Position numbers and translations under genes: made by a program. DNA of 64,000 nt, taken from Spongilla lacustris (taxonomy: Eukaryota; Porifera; Demospongiae; Spongillida; Spongillidae). The notes beneath the pieces were generated by a model. That model saw nothing but the letters and a program-made list of their open reading frames with translations, was not told the origin of the DNA and did no database searches. Positions 23,772 to 45,987 of the stretch are shown piece by piece (the stretch's first letter is position 1; every line of letters starts with the position of its first letter). The stretch is taken from the NCBI GenBank assembly GCA_949361645.1, contig OX442426.1, positions 5,712,278 to 5,776,277 of the forward strand, given 5' to 3'.

Positions 23772-26700
23772 CATTGTGATTTGTTTGCTTTGAATCGAAA
23801 TAGTTATATTCATTGAACTGTATTTGTGAAATTAATTGTGAGACATTAACATCATTTGCCTGTTGAGAAATATAAGTAGTGTTTGGGTTCAGAGAGACAA
23901 AATTTGTTTACGATTGATCCTGCCTCCATACAAAATAAGTGTATAGGTATTTTAGGTGTGTGTAGTGCAACTTTATAAGGCACAGTGCTTACAATTATTG
24001 TAACACATATGATTTTGTAAGGCTTTATCTGACTGCTACACAGATCAAGCATCAACCAGCAGATTATCTCAGTATCACAAAAGCGGTGCTCTTACAGTTC
24101 TAATGCCCTCAGGTTTGAGTTAGGGGTGTGTAGGCCTACTTATCCTTTGACCAGTAAAACTGTGCCAAATTATAGATGGCCCACATCAACATTTGCACTA
24201 GCTGGCCAGACCAAAACAGGTTATAATGGTTAGTCTGCTTCGCCATTATGCTGCCCATACTAGGAGCAATGCAAGTGTCTGCAGGACAGTAGATAGCCAT
24301 GGGACATTTTTAAAATGCCGCTAGATGTACAGTGCTATCACAGAAATGAACTGCAAACGGCCAAGATTGGACCCCCTGCCTGCATTGCTACAGATGATCA
24401 GAAAAGTGTTATCCAATTTAATTTCTACTTGCTGTCACAGGAAAATTGGCCGCTAAGAAATTTTGATGTGGCGACCAAAGTTTGGTCACACACAATTTTA
24501 AACGATAAATGGTCATTGTTGATGCTTGTGTTGTGAACATGTAGAGGATTAGAAAATTGATGAAACTTTTTTTGTTTTAGTGCCAGCATGTCATTTACTA
24601 TCCCATGTGCTACAAACTTTTGCCTGCTTGGGTCCAGCGAAAAATTGAGATAGGTAAAAACAACATTTATATATTTCCAATATGTATTTGTGTACGTACA
24701 GCATGTTACTTAGTGTCTGTCTGTCTACATTTGATTATTTAACGGCAATCTATGATGATAAGTTATTCAAAATCTAAGCACGCATGTGGTTATAGACACT
24801 AAGGTCTAATGCATGATTACATACATTTTACTGTTTCAAAGTGGTGATGCAGATTTGTGATATAAATGGGATCATTTTGGTGTCGATCATTGTGAGTGAC
24901 TTCAGGCTGGTATTTTAGCCATTTTTTAGTTGCACCAGATGGTGAAAAGGTATACATTGAAGTGTACAGCATGGATTCTGTTGCACAGATAATCTCCATT
25001 ATATACACAAGAAGCACTTCGCATATTGTTATCACCTGGTTGCAAAATACACATGGATCGTTAAAAATATGTATGTATGACTACCCTCAGATTGATGCCA
25101 GATATAAATATAATCATTTTGGCTTTCTTTCTTTTGCACTTGTCGTAGAACAAATCTTCACTGCAGTAGGTCAACATATTGTCATACTCTTCTAGTTCTG
25201 GTCATCAACGCAAGAAAAGCGACCGTATATTTTTAGACATTTAAAAATAATAATAGTGCAATCGAATTTCCTAGAAAAATTGTTCACTGCATCAAATTTC
25301 CTAGTGTTCAATTTTTTGGATCACATTTGGCAGATGCAGGTCATTTTTGGCAGTAGATATGGATCCAACTGGATCAATTATGCAGTGAAATTGATCTGCA
25401 CTTTTTGCCAGGATTATTTTTTTGCGTGAAAGGGCCCAGTTGTCTAGCCATTTGGGTCCTCCTGGACCCAAAATTTGGAGGGACCCACTTGCATGTGGCA
25501 CCGGCATGTTTTCATTCCAAGTTCCACTATTAGTGCGCTATATTCCTATGCATGTATTTTTAAATATCCTGAAAAGGGGCAATTGACACCACTATTATGC
25601 TATGGTAATTAACCTTAATTCAAGCATACCTCATATAAACATAACAAAAAAGCAGCACTTTCTTGTATAGATGCCATTTAGGGCTACATGTTACCAGTGA
25701 TGAAATCATAATGAATTATCTATCTATATGGGATGGAGGTCACATTTACGTGACTAAATATAGGTCCACCCTTTCCAATGGAGTGCCAACATGGCAGGCA
25801 AATTGGGGGTGGGGGGGGGGGGGGGTAAAAGAAGTACTGTAACATGTAACTCAATTGATGGCTCTGGGGTTTTATACTGATTGAGCGCAGTGCATATGTA
25901 TTTCATGTACAAGGTATACATGTAAAGAAGTGGATTAGTTAAATAAAAGTCTGGAAAGGACAAACACTGCTGTGTCAGGTCACTCAAACTATTGATATTT
26001 AAATCTCCCCCCACGACCCAAACAAAGCACATGTGTAGTCTAAAGGCAGAGTTAATTTACAAGTAAAATGAGCTGAGTGGAAAGACTGAAGGCCTGTGTG
26101 AATGAGGTTATATGGCATTTCTGTTCAAACAGACCTTGAACATTGAAGGAACACAGTGCAGAAGTTCAAAAAGAATATTTCTAAGGATCAGCAATTGTAC
26201 CACCTCAAGTTGAAAGAAAATGATAGATTAGGTGGCATCCTATGATGATACAATGGTGCCTCAGTTTAAAGCTCGATCTGAAGAGTGCTTAGAACAGTGG
26301 TTTCTATAACATAATGGTCTGCACTGCTTCAATCTGCAATTTTGCTTGCTTACCGCACACACAATAAAATTGAAACGGTTTAACACGCCTCAGTTTAAAA
26401 CTTCAAGTATCGATATAGAAGCAATTGTTTTTTGTAATACGCAGTTCTGTCACAGTTTTATCCATGTCTAATGAATGGGCCTGGTGTTGGTTAAAAGCAG
26501 TTTATGCATATTATATTCATGACTAGTCATTTGGAAAGCCAGTGGCTCTGAACTACGAGGCAACGAGTTCGAATCCTGCAAAGATGGTGTTTTTCACCCG
26601 AGGAGTTTGGCAAAAAATAAGGCCTCTTATCCTCCCATGATGCAGGTTTGACAACTTAACTGTTCCGCTAGATTCCCACTTCGACAAATAATTGCTTTAG

Positions 26701-27190
26701 TCAAATTGAAAAAAAAAAACGTCGTACTTACAATATTAATTATTACTTTTTACTTTTTTTTTTAAAGTATCCAGATCTGTTTTGATTTTATTTCGAGCTG
26801 GGCGAAGGAAAATCCAGTTACATTATAGGATACTGTCTTTGATGCACCTTCTAATCGAGTTAGTGTTTATAAGGGAACATCAGTTGCTACTGTTGTGATA
26901 TTGAGGTTCATGAAGCCCGGTGAAAACTGAGATATAGATGATGCCGGAATTCATCACTAAAATTAATATAATTATAGTTATGTTTTTCACTACAAAAAAA
27001 AGCATATACCATATCATTACAACGAAGAAAGAAATGAACAGTAAGAATAAATATGACTGAAAAATGTCCGTGTGTTGCTATAGCGAGCTGGGAGTGCTGC
27101 TCCATCATCAAACCCTAGACCACATCGCCATTTAACTCTTTTTCAGTAAGACTTCTCGCTGCTTCCATGTGATTGGCAGTTATACCGCGA
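23772..27190. other. Intergenic DNA, largely featureless
   Basis: No gene recognised. A poly-G run lies at about 25807-25826. A tRNA-promoter-like B box (GAGTTCGAATCCTGC, 26567-26581) follows TGGCTCTGAACTACGAGG, which could be the head of a tRNA-derived SINE. The SINE reading is weak. The repeated block shared with 21632-21680 lies at 27088-27136. Confidence 0.4.
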
Positions 27191-27204
27191 ATATAAATAA
27201 TATT

Positions 27205-27255
27205 ATATAATATATGGGACAGTTTCCACGAATATTGCACTTCACATATATAAAT
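27205..27255. repeat. Inverted partner of a block at 30880-30925
   Basis: ATATGGGACAGTTTCCACGA followed by ATATTGCACTTCACATATA matches, in reverse complement, the block at about 30880-30925 (GCAATTTTCGTGGAAACTGT..). The two are 3.7 kb apart in opposite orientation. Related motifs recur at 32860-32960. Confidence 0.65.
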
Positions 27256-27579
27256 AAAATGCATTGCGTTTGAATCAATTTAACTTAAGGCTATCGACTT
27301 CCTATTTTCAACACTTCATACTGCACCATTTCTCTGTGGTAAAATACAGTTTGGAGTCTTGCACCTTCTCCGTGCCTGTATTGCAACGTCCGATACCCCT
27401 CCAAACCTGCCATAACTTTCGATGGTAGTAATCAAATCGCTTCAAATTCAGTTTGTAGGTAGAGAGGTTCTATATCTATTGATTCTTTCTGTTTATACCA
27501 TCCGCCATGGAGACACTGCACTGTTGAACAAACTATGTCCATGTTTTCCCGCTTGATTCGCGCCAATGCTATAATCCAC

Positions 27580-28072
27580 TAGTCTGGGGACCAGACCATA
27601 TTTGAGAATATGGGTCTGGTGGCAGGTGCCTCAAAATGAGGCAGTACCGCAGGAATGCTAATTAGCGTAATTGTTATGTGTAGTGTGGGCGTTTTGATCA
27701 TGGCGACGGCGAGTCGGCGACAAGTTCGATTATCCTTTAGACCAGACAAGCAAAAAGCTAAGCGTAACGCTTAGAAAAGAGCAGCGCGACGCAGTACAGA
27801 GCATAACAGCTGGAAACGACACCTTTGTATCGCTACCAACAGGCGGAGGGAAATCAATGTGTCTTTTTGTACTACCGTGTTTATTTGATTCACTACGGAA
27901 CGTCCAAGGCTCCATTGCAATTGTAATATCCCCACTCTTAGCCCGATAGGAACGCCCACAATAAGCTGCAATGAATAAAATTACGTTAATCAGCTAGCAG
28001 GATAATTACATTCCTCTGGCACAAAACCTTCAATGGGACGCCACCAGACCATATGGTCTGGTCCCCAGACTA
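27580..28072. mobile_element. Mutator-like non-autonomous element with 9-bp target duplication
   Basis: The ends are perfect 22-bp inverted repeats (27580-27601 and 28051-28072, starting TAGTCTGGGGACCAGACC). A second inverted block, GGTCTGGTGGC, lies just inside. The flanks are exact 9-bp direct repeats, ATAATCCAC, at 27571-27579 and 28073-28081. A 9-bp duplication is typical of the Mutator superfamily. The 493-bp element has no transposase and carries a helicase fragment. Confidence 0.85.
27698..27949 (+). pseudogene. RecQ-type helicase fragment captured inside the element
   Basis: An 83-codon open stretch ends at a stop at 27947-27949. It encodes the start of a superfamily 2 helicase core: a Q-motif-like LRKEQRDAVQSITAGND, Walker A in SLPTGGGKSMCLFVLP, and motif Ia in IAIVISPLLA. 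This is the RecQ pattern. It lacks an in-frame ATG and all later motifs (DEVH, SAT and others). An upstream ATG frame (MATASRRQVRLSF at 27700) would join only by a frameshift. Confidence 0.7.
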
Positions 28073-28144
28073 ATAATCCACGCCTCCCCCATACATCGAG
28101 CGGGACGCACTTTGCCCAAATCATTGGCGCAAATCGAGCGCGAA

Positions 28145-28345
28145 AATCCCACTACATACACACTCACCTCTACATACACACTCCCCTCTACATACACACT
28201 CCCCTCTACATACACACTCCCCTCTACACATACACTCCCTCTCTACATACACACTCACCTCTACATACACACTCCCCTCTACATACACACTCCCCTCTAC
28301 ATCTTAAACACTCCCTCTCTACATACACACTCCCCTCTACATACA
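28145..28345. repeat. CTCCCCTCTACATACACA minisatellite
   Basis: About ten units of roughly 18 bp (CTCTACATACACACTCCC and variants). Low-complexity translations (YIHTPL) are not protein. Confidence 0.9.
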
Positions 28346-28376
28346 CACTTACCTCTCCCCCCTACACACATACTAC

Positions 28377-28975
28377 GTACAGAGGGTCTGGGAAACATGT
28401 CTCGAATAAAAAAAAAATAGTTGTTCCGTAAGTATTACATAATATACGTGACGACATCAACCAATTACACCAAGATGTGTCAACTGAGTCTGGGAAAGTG
28501 TATTTAGTCCTATGTGTGTTAATTGAGTAGTACTTGGTGAGAGCGCGGATAGCTATTGTGTTAATTTAAGTTAATTTAGTACTATACCACCACTCAGTAA
28601 CATACCTGAGTGCCTTCAAGACAGATACGATGATGGCAATAGAGCCACCTCGACCTACGGGTCATCAAAGCCCGACAAAGGCGATTGGCAGAACAACATA
28701 GCATAAAGACTTTCCGCTACCCGTGGGACAGGGTAGGAATATCATTTCCCCCCAGGAGCGTCTTGATTGCCTTGGGATGCGCGAGTAATTACTAAATCCT
28801 TTGTTAAAATGATAAAAAAATGATTTGTGGGAGTGGTTTTAACTTGATGATTGAGTACTAATTAATGTTTGAAATGTAGTACTTATACGTCACAATAACG
28901 GTGCAATTTGATTGGGCGCACGAATTCCTGCACCACGGAACAACTATTCGCGACTTGTTTCCCAGTCCCTCTGTA
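28377..28975. mobile_element. Possible 600-bp segment bounded by inverted repeats
   Basis: GTACAGAGGGTCTGGGAAAC at 28377 is matched in inverse at about 28953-28975 (TTTCCCAGTCCCTCTGTAC), about 21 of 24 bases. Direct flanks were not resolved. No coding content between them. Confidence 0.45.
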
Positions 28976-29038
28976 CGCAGTATTACATGTATACATTATG
29001 CGATGATGCTTACGTACATTTGGGTCTGGGTACGAGAC

Positions 29039-29148
<110 letters not shown>

Positions 29149-29280
29149 TCCTCTCTACATATACACTCCCACACTTCCCTCCTGTGTTATCAATCCATTC
29201 ACTTGTTCTCTTATATGTACACTATTTGCCTCTGCACACTTACCTCTACACATTTCCCCTTTCCCACACAATCTCCACCT

Positions 29281-29761
29281 GTACTGTCACGAAAATTTTG
29301 GTCCCCCCCCAAGAATTGGTCCCCCCCAAGAATTGGTCCCCCCGGACCAATTTTTATGAAAAAACGGGTCCCCCCGGACTAATTCTGTCCGAAATATTTG
29401 GTCCGCGCATGCGTATTTTGGTCCCCCTTTAAACACGTGTTGTTTGAAGTGCTCAACAGCAATCGGATGAAGAAATAGAAGAAATTGTCAACTGTGTATC
29501 AAAGTAAGAGCGAGAAAGGCTACAGACGGTACGATATACTATATGCTTATAGGCCTTCGGCTGTATCTATACGATTCAGTGCACGTCCATGCCCGTATTG
29601 CTTTGGATGACGATGGCGTAGTGTCTGTAAAGCTGGAAAAGGGGGGACCAAATGTTTCAAAGGGGCACCGATTTTTTCAGAAAATATTGGTCCCCCCGGA
29701 CCATTTTTTTGGTTCGGGGGGACTGTTTTTGGGGGGGACCAATTGTTACGTGACAGTACAC
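29281..29761. mobile_element. Foldback element built from GGTCCCCCC blocks
   Basis: The two ends are inverted: GTACTGTCACG..AATTTTGGTCCCCC on the left and GGGGGGGACCAATTG..CGTGACAGTAC on the right. Between them the block (A/T)TTGGTCCCCC recurs about six times at the left in one orientation and as GGGGGACCAA, or again forward, at the right. It has no recognisable protein and is a non-autonomous DNA element by structure. Confidence 0.7.
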
Positions 29762-30877
29762 TCTCTACACTACCCTCTATGCACTGCATGTGGAGTTGGT
29801 AGCCCCATCTTTATCAGGGGAACAGTGAACTAAGGAAGCCACACATGCCCACCACTATAGTCTACCTACATGTATGGAACCATGCCCACAGATTGAGTTA
29901 TCAGACCCCCCCCCCCCCCCCCCCCCCATTGCCAGCAGGGGAGCCACCAGGGGTCTGATATCTGTGGAGATGCTAGCTCCTTTACTGCAAGTTGAGCCAG
30001 CAGCCAGCCCCGACAAAAATAGGGGCCAATGGTCCTAGCCCAACAATAGCCACACACTGCAAGTCCACAACCCATGGAGGTGTCAATGGGACCCCCATAG
30101 GCTCACTCACACTGCAATTAAGTCCAGGCAGCAGCCTTGCATAACCAGTGGAGCCTCCAGCTTTCCAGATGGAGTTATCCAGTTTACTGCCAACAGGAGA
30201 GCTACAGCTGCCACATAATGTGACCCCCATAATAATGCCAATGGAGATGCCAGACAACCCTCGCACTTTAAATGGAGTCATCAAGTATTGCACAGAAAAA
30301 CCACGCGCATGCGCACACACACACACACACACACACATACACACACACACACACACATGCACACACACCAACACCTCTGCGCACTAGACACGCACATGCA
30401 TACCTCATAGTATTATTGATTTAAATCTACGTAAGCGCACTCTTTTTAAAAAGTGTTTAGAATAGGCCTACTAGTACCGGTACTCGCGCTTATGTGCTCA
30501 ATCGCGGAGTATGGAGTACTATTAAAATGATCGGACACTCACCAACAATCATGTCATTGCCGACCTCCAATGAGTTAGATCGTTGCACTCGGGACTGTTG
30601 AAAAGTTATTCAGACGCGCACGGCGCACCACATGGCTACTTGTATTTCCTATGCAGCTGGTGCATTGAGGCCTGGAAACGAGAGATGGGCGGACATAAAT
30701 TGCTAGGGTTACCGTACAATAAAACATAATTATGTCGTATTGCCGTGGGTGAACGCACCCATATATGGGCATAGCGTACAGTTTAGGTATGGTTTAGGAC
30801 CTAAACACTCGTCATGTTCGGCGTAATCATAATCCGGACTCAGAAATTTCCGGATGTTGTTGAGACAGTGTTTTATA
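29762..30877. other. Intergenic DNA with homopolymer and CA runs
   Basis: A C run of about 22 lies at 29907-29928 and a (CA)n tract at 30312-30368. Phrases such as GCCAGCAG/GCCAACAGG and CCAATGGAGATGCCAG suggest an old degenerate repeat at 29900-30290. No gene. Confidence 0.45.
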
Positions 30878-30879
30878 AT

Positions 30880-30925
30880 ATTATATGCGAAGCGCAATTT
30901 TCGTGGAAACTGTCCCATATATAAT
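30880..30925. repeat. TTTCGTGGAAACTGTCCCAT block
   Basis: Inverted relative to 27205-27255 over about 40 bases. See also the triple occurrence at 32860-32960. Confidence 0.65.
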
Positions 30926-30998
30926 AATATCACAAGGCCACCACATATAGAGCAAGGATAAATGAACATTCATATAGTACACAACATTAATATTACAA

Positions 30999-31282
30999 GA
31001 TATAAAAAACATTCTCTCTGAGAAAGTTAGTGGTATATATAGGATTTGAAGGCAATGGTGGTGTAAAAAGGAAGGGAACAAGGGATCAACAATGATACAA
31101 GTTTTTTGTAACAGTCCTATATTTAGCACGTTTGTAGTACGTACATTTTTCGTTGCTAAATATAGGACTGTTACAAAAAACTTGTATCATTGTTGATCCC
31201 TTGTTCCCTTCCTTTTTACACCACCATTGCCTTCAAATCCTATATACCACTAACTTTCTCAGAGAGAATGTTTTTTATATCT
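30999..31282. repeat. Long inverted-repeat MITE, copy B
   Basis: Arms of about 127 bp (30999-31126 and 31156-31282) around a 30-base loop containing GTAGTACGTACATTTTTCG. It is nearly identical to copy A, including the flank on its right side, so it was duplicated with its surroundings. Confidence 0.9.
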
Positions 31283-32550
31283 TGTTTCCTTCATTTTTTT
31301 TTTTACATTGGGTTGCCTTAATATAACCTGGTACCAGTATGACATTGTGTACCTGCCTTCTAGTACAGGAAAGTGCATTCATCAGAACCTGTTACTTGTG
31401 TGTGCATTTATGTAACTCAGTGGTGTCATAGACACTTGTTTTGGTTAGTGGTAGATAGAAAAGGATCAGTCATTTATACCAGCTGTGCAGAAGTACCCAC
31501 CAAAATGCTATGCATACATGTACCCATGTCCAGCTGTAGCAACACTGAACATGTCACTGCCTAGCAACATCATGTTTTGTGGATATATGGAAGCAAACAA
31601 CATCAAACTTATAAACTCCTGGGGTTACCTTCTTTGTGATTTGATTCAATTGCCATTGAGGATAGGTCCCCCATATATGCCTCAGACATATATGTATTAT
31701 CCACTCAAGGTGGAGGGTATCATGAGGCCCAATCTCACTCATTGTCGCCTATTGTAGGCAAATGAATCTGCTTGGACAATCAGCTGATAACACACCTACC
31801 ATTGAGGTCTACTGGTATACAGTGTAGGCCATGCTGTTTTGTGTGATTGTAAGAGGTATCATAGAAATAGGGTTCTGAGACAGCACTATGATGCCTTATC
31901 CCAGCTATAATATCATTTTCTGATAATTTTATTGCATTAATGGCACGAACATCTTTTAACAATCCCCCTGCTTTTGCTCTTCAAATGTTCAGTGCCTTAG
32001 CAAGTAATGCATCTGCGCTAACTTTGCTAACAGCAGCATGTGCAGATCTAGTGGTAACCTTTTGTGCTAACCATGGATGGGTCTTGCAAAAGGCATCATT
32101 TAACTCATCTAGCAATGTCCTATTGCTTAGAATAGCCTTTTCAAGGCCACCCTTATACTCCATTAGAACACTATCATTGGGTTCATACAGGCAGTAGCTA
32201 AAATGATTAAGGAGATGGAAGCATGCAGTCAATACTTAAATTTACTTACTTTAATACATGTAGAAGCCACATACTAATGTCGACCCCATGTCATGCATTA
32301 TTTGTGTGTACTATACAAGGGGTGACATTAAAAGTGGCTTGAACTGTATTGCAAAGCATAATAAACATAACTGTAACAGAAATAGTGCAACTAATATCAA
32401 TAATATGTAAGTAAGAATACTGTGTAGTAACACCCGTTATGCAACATGACAAAATCCAGCTGTACATGCATGTCATCACCTAGCAACACAATGTTTAAAG
32501 CTATGTCAGGCACAAATCCTATATGAGAGTTACTGCCGTAACTCTCAATA
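31283..32550 (-). mobile_element. Long dispersed repeat, copy B, with protein-coding remnants
   Basis: Closely similar to 6661-7870 and to the terminal palindrome at 8694-8735. The minus-strand pieces are EYKGGLEKAILSNRTLLDEL (about 32160), a stop where copy A has Arg, LLKDVRAINAIKLSENDIIA (about 31955), and MSEIGPHDTLHLEW (31742). Relative to copy A, about 820 bp before the palindrome is deleted. Not recognised, not intact. Confidence 0.6.
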
Positions 32551-32619
32551 AATAACCTATCAATTATATTTAGTTAATGGTATTGGAATCCTCCATTAAG
32601 GATTGCTCTGACATTTGCC

Positions 32620-32844
32620 CTAAAAATGGTCAGGTTCAGCCTCCCATATAAAGCTGCGATGGTTATGGACTTTGGGCAGTTCTGTCTTGTGGCCAATCTG
32701 AACGTAAGCTGAGATCATGCCCACATGTCTCCACTGCAAGTGGGATGGACACCCAACCCAGTTCAGCACATTGGTGTCATTGGACCTATTCTTGCGCTCC
32801 TCGGCGGCAAAGGCTGCAGACCCATACCTTAAAAATATATTCAC
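32620..32844 (-). CDS. Exon-like open frame, unidentified
   Basis: A minus-strand frame after a TTTTTAAG acceptor-like site reads YGSAAFAAEERKNRSNDTNV, then a tryptophan- and histidine-rich part ending ...RSFIWEAEPDHF stop. The composition looks like a real C-terminal exon, but no partner exon or family was recognised. It lies directly beside the long repeat, so a mobile origin is possible. Confidence 0.3.
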   Translation of the reverse strand: MNIFLRYGSAAFAAEERKNRSNDTNVLNWVGCPSHLQWRHVGMISAYVQIGHKTELPKVHNHRSFIWEAEPDHF

Positions 32845-32859
32845 ACGATAGTAAGTTTT

Positions 32860-32960
32860 CGTGGAAACTATCTCATGATAACGCGACTTTACATATTTCT
32901 CGGAAAAGGTCCCATATGCATGCGAAGTATATCATTTTCTCGGAAACCGTCTCACACAAT
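32860..32960. repeat. Three spaced TTTCTCGGAAA(C)-type motifs
   Basis: TTTTCGTGGAAACTATCTCA, TTTCTCGGAAAAGGTCCCAT and TTTTCTCGGAAACCGTCTCA follow each other at spacings of roughly 45 and 40 bases. They are related to the single motifs at 27.2 and 30.9 kb. Confidence 0.6.
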
Positions 32961-33327
32961 AAATTATAATCATAATTACAGTTGTAGCCAATGATTATAA
33001 TTGTGTTTGTGGCAGGATAATATGGTGCTTTGTTTTAAAAGCAGCAGCACGTGACACACCGTCGTCGCGTACACAGCCAAATTGTTACAAACTGTCCCAG
33101 ATATGATACGCGCATCATTCTGAGACAAGTACGTGAAGCATATTTGGAGCATGGTATGATAGCAAGCCACAATCTGGCCCAGATCATTTTGACAGCCACC
33201 AGTCGATATGGCGCTACATATTCTGGTGCTTAAAGGCAACAATATGTAGCAGACTTTTTGACATAAGAACTTCAGATTTAATACATATATGGTACCAGTC
33301 CTGCGAAATTTTAGATTACCGTTTTAT

Positions 33328-33534
33328 TTAATTCTTTGATTGTATATTGCAGTTACATAGAATCGTCGGGTTTTGTAATATGAGAAGTGACCGGAGAAAA
33401 TAGCCCAAGAGAACCTTCAATCCAGGAGCGGCTCTCAGGTAGGCCCCATGGTCTTCCCCCAGTTCTTCTGAGACAGTACGGCAGAAGGGAGTTCTAATTA
33501 GTGCATACCTATCTGTCCAAGTACGTTTTCCCAT
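33328..33534 (-). CDS. Possible small gene or exon, unidentified
   Basis: A 68-residue minus-strand frame (MGKRTWTDRYALIRTPFCRT...) of mixed composition. A short plus-strand frame starting at 33568 (MANLAIELQVVVVAATVLPG...) lies head to head 33 bp away and runs into a GTAAGG donor at 33659. Neither is recognised. Confidence 0.2.
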   Translation of the reverse strand: MGKRTWTDRYALIRTPFCRTVSEELGEDHGAYLRAAPGLKVLLGYFLRSLLILQNPTILCNCNIQSKN

Positions 33535-33659
33535 GGTAGGTAGCTTGAAGAAGTTAACGCGTAAGTAATATTATAAATGGCGAACCTTGCAATAGAGCTA
33601 CAGGTCGTAGTTGTGGCTGCAACAGTCTTGCCGGGAGTGTTCCTGAAAACTAACGTGGT

Positions 33660-35386
33660 AAGGATTTAGCGTTCTTTGTTCGAATTAATGCACGCATTAG
33701 GGCTCTCCACCACTGTACACGACATAATGCTCAAACAGGAAAAGCGTCTGGAACACTAAGTAACATGGACTGCGGAACATGCTCCCTTTGCTGGAAAAGA
33801 AGAAAACAACACACCTCATCCTTCATGACATGGTGAAATTTGGTCCATGTTTCTGCTTTCTTAGTTAAAAGGTGAATATTTTTTCATTTCTGGTTTGATT
33901 TGAGCATCATCTTATCCTTCAAGGTTGGAGTCCTTCAACTCCAGTGTAAGGATGTACATATTCAGGAACAGACTTGCCTCTAGCCAAATGGCTCTGTATT
34001 TTGCAATATTTGTCATGGTGGCAATACAAGTGAAAGGTATGTTGCCTGCCCAGCTTTTTATAATGTTTCAAACATCTGGTGGTCATATTTAGGTGTGGTG
34101 GTGCTCTAAAAGAACTGTCGTTCCATTGGTACAACACATGGTATGCTGTATCTCTGTGTATGTGTTCATTCTGTTTGAGTACGTATGTGTATGTTTGCAT
34201 GTGTGTGAGTATTTGTATACATTTTTGTGAGTGTTTTTGAGTGTGTGTGTGAGTGTGAGTGTTGTTCACATACATGATGTGTGAGTGGTTTAAGTGTGTG
34301 TGAGTACATTGTGTTTGAGGGTACGAGTGTGTATCTGAGTTTGTGTGTTCAAGTACATTGTGTTTGAGTGTGCGTGTGTTTGAGTGTATATATATGTGAG
34401 TGTATATGTTTGAGTGTATGTTTGTTTTGGAGTGTTTGAGACATTGTGTTTGAGTTTGCGTATGCGTGTGTTTGATTGTGCATGTCTGTATTGGGCGTGT
34501 GTGTTTGAGTTGTGTACAGTGTATGAGTGTTGGTATGAGTGTACATATGCATGTGTGCGTATGTGAATGAATGTGACTGTCCACTCTTCTTCAGGCAATT
34601 CATGAATGCAATGCTGCTTGAGACTGGCATAATTCTGAAATATTGACCGTGAAATTATTCAGAAGAACACACTTGATGATTGGAACAACACTGTATTGCT
34701 TTTTAAAATATGTATTCATGTATATACTGCACACTTTAATAATAGATTTCCAATAATAGCGATGACGGTTCAGTATAACATGAATATGAATCTATTGTCT
34801 GCACCTTTATAAACAATACCTTACAAGGGAAACCTCATTTCTGGCATGGTATGTCATCAGTCTGTTCCAAATACGCACACATTTATTAGCGTATGGTACA
34901 ACATACCTCTAACATAGGATTTCTCCACATAGTATGGAGCAGACTGTGTCAACTGCAATTTGGCTGTGTAATTATAACAGCTCGGCACAACCAACTGTGA
35001 GACATTACATACCATGCAGTGCCCGCGTTATTACAAAGTACGGAACGAATCATGCATATGATTAACGACATTACAACTTGGAAAGGCCCGGCCGGTGATA
35101 AGTGTTTGCTCTCTGTGTGTCAAATTCACTGGCATCTGACCCCTTTATATGCATTTCAAAATTCCATTTCACCGAAATACAAATGTATGCTATGCGCATG
35201 TAACTTCAGGATAAAGTTACCTACCCGGTATAGGATAAAACGTGCTACATGTAGAATAGTGTATCCTATAATAAGGATATACCAGGGTAGATAGTGGCCG
35301 GATATAATATCCTACCACTAATTATTAACTTCTTGTGCTAGTCCCCAGTCCACGTCAAAGCTGTTCCGTGACACCGTATATCGACG
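33660..35386. other. Intergenic DNA with a degenerate GTGTTTGAG repeat
   Basis: Bases 34150-34570 are a decayed (GT)n/GTTTGAGTGT repeat. The histidine/threonine-rich minus-strand translations are its by-product. The rest up to the start of the MOCOS-like gene shows nothing recognisable. Confidence 0.5.
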
Positions 35387-45337
<9,951 letters not shown>

Positions 45338-45917
45338 AAAAGAAACCATTATAACATGCAGCCATTGCAGACTTCATTATATTCCATTGTTTTCAGTGTG
45401 GTGCTTTGCTGTGTGATTTCATTTGTCCTCCACGTGTGCTTTGTGCTTGTTTGTTTTTGATTATATAATTACCTTTTGTTGTGCTATCTCATTAAGTCAC
45501 AAGCTTGTAATTTTTGTGTGCCCTCTCACTTAATTTGACATCTGCTGTCTGCTGCATATGTTTTATCTTCAATCGAGAAAGGACCATATCACTACTGTTA
45601 CGTTTTAAAAACTGAGTAACATTGTTTATGGACTGAACAGTATTTATCATCCATGGCCGGTTTTCTGTTGTGTTCTTGGATTTGACCATTGTAGTTATAG
45701 CATAGAGAGAGCTGCGGATATTCTGTATACCAACTTTAGATAGTAGCTACAGTATGATAATAATTGCAACCTGAACACCAGGCTATTATAGTCCTTGAGC
45801 AGCACTTGGGAAAACCCATGCAGTTCAAACAAAAATTATATCTGTTAAGTTTGGTCTCCACCCACCACTTCCCTTTGCCTTTATGCCGTTCAATAACGAA
45901 GTAGGTCTGGCTTATAA

Positions 45918-45987
45918 TTAGTCGCGTACCCAGACCACTCGCAGCTGCTTTGCATCAGTAGCGAGTGCGGGTCTGGGTACGAGACTA
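45918..45987. repeat. 70-bp palindromic MITE with TAGTC..CCCAGACC ends
   Basis: TAGTCGCGTACCCAGACC (left) against GGTCTGGGTACGAGACTA (right), with a second inverted block CACTCGC/GCGAGTG inside. The right end also occurs at 29021-29039. Confidence 0.7.

Noticed and set aside
26530..26590. tRNA gene
   Set aside because: A B-box-like GTTCGAATCC is present, but no cloverleaf with a proper acceptor stem could be folded. At most it is a tRNA-derived SINE remnant.
33919..34630. Histidine/threonine-rich minus-strand open frames up to 221 residues
   Set aside because: They are translations of a degenerate GTGTTTGAG/GT repeat.
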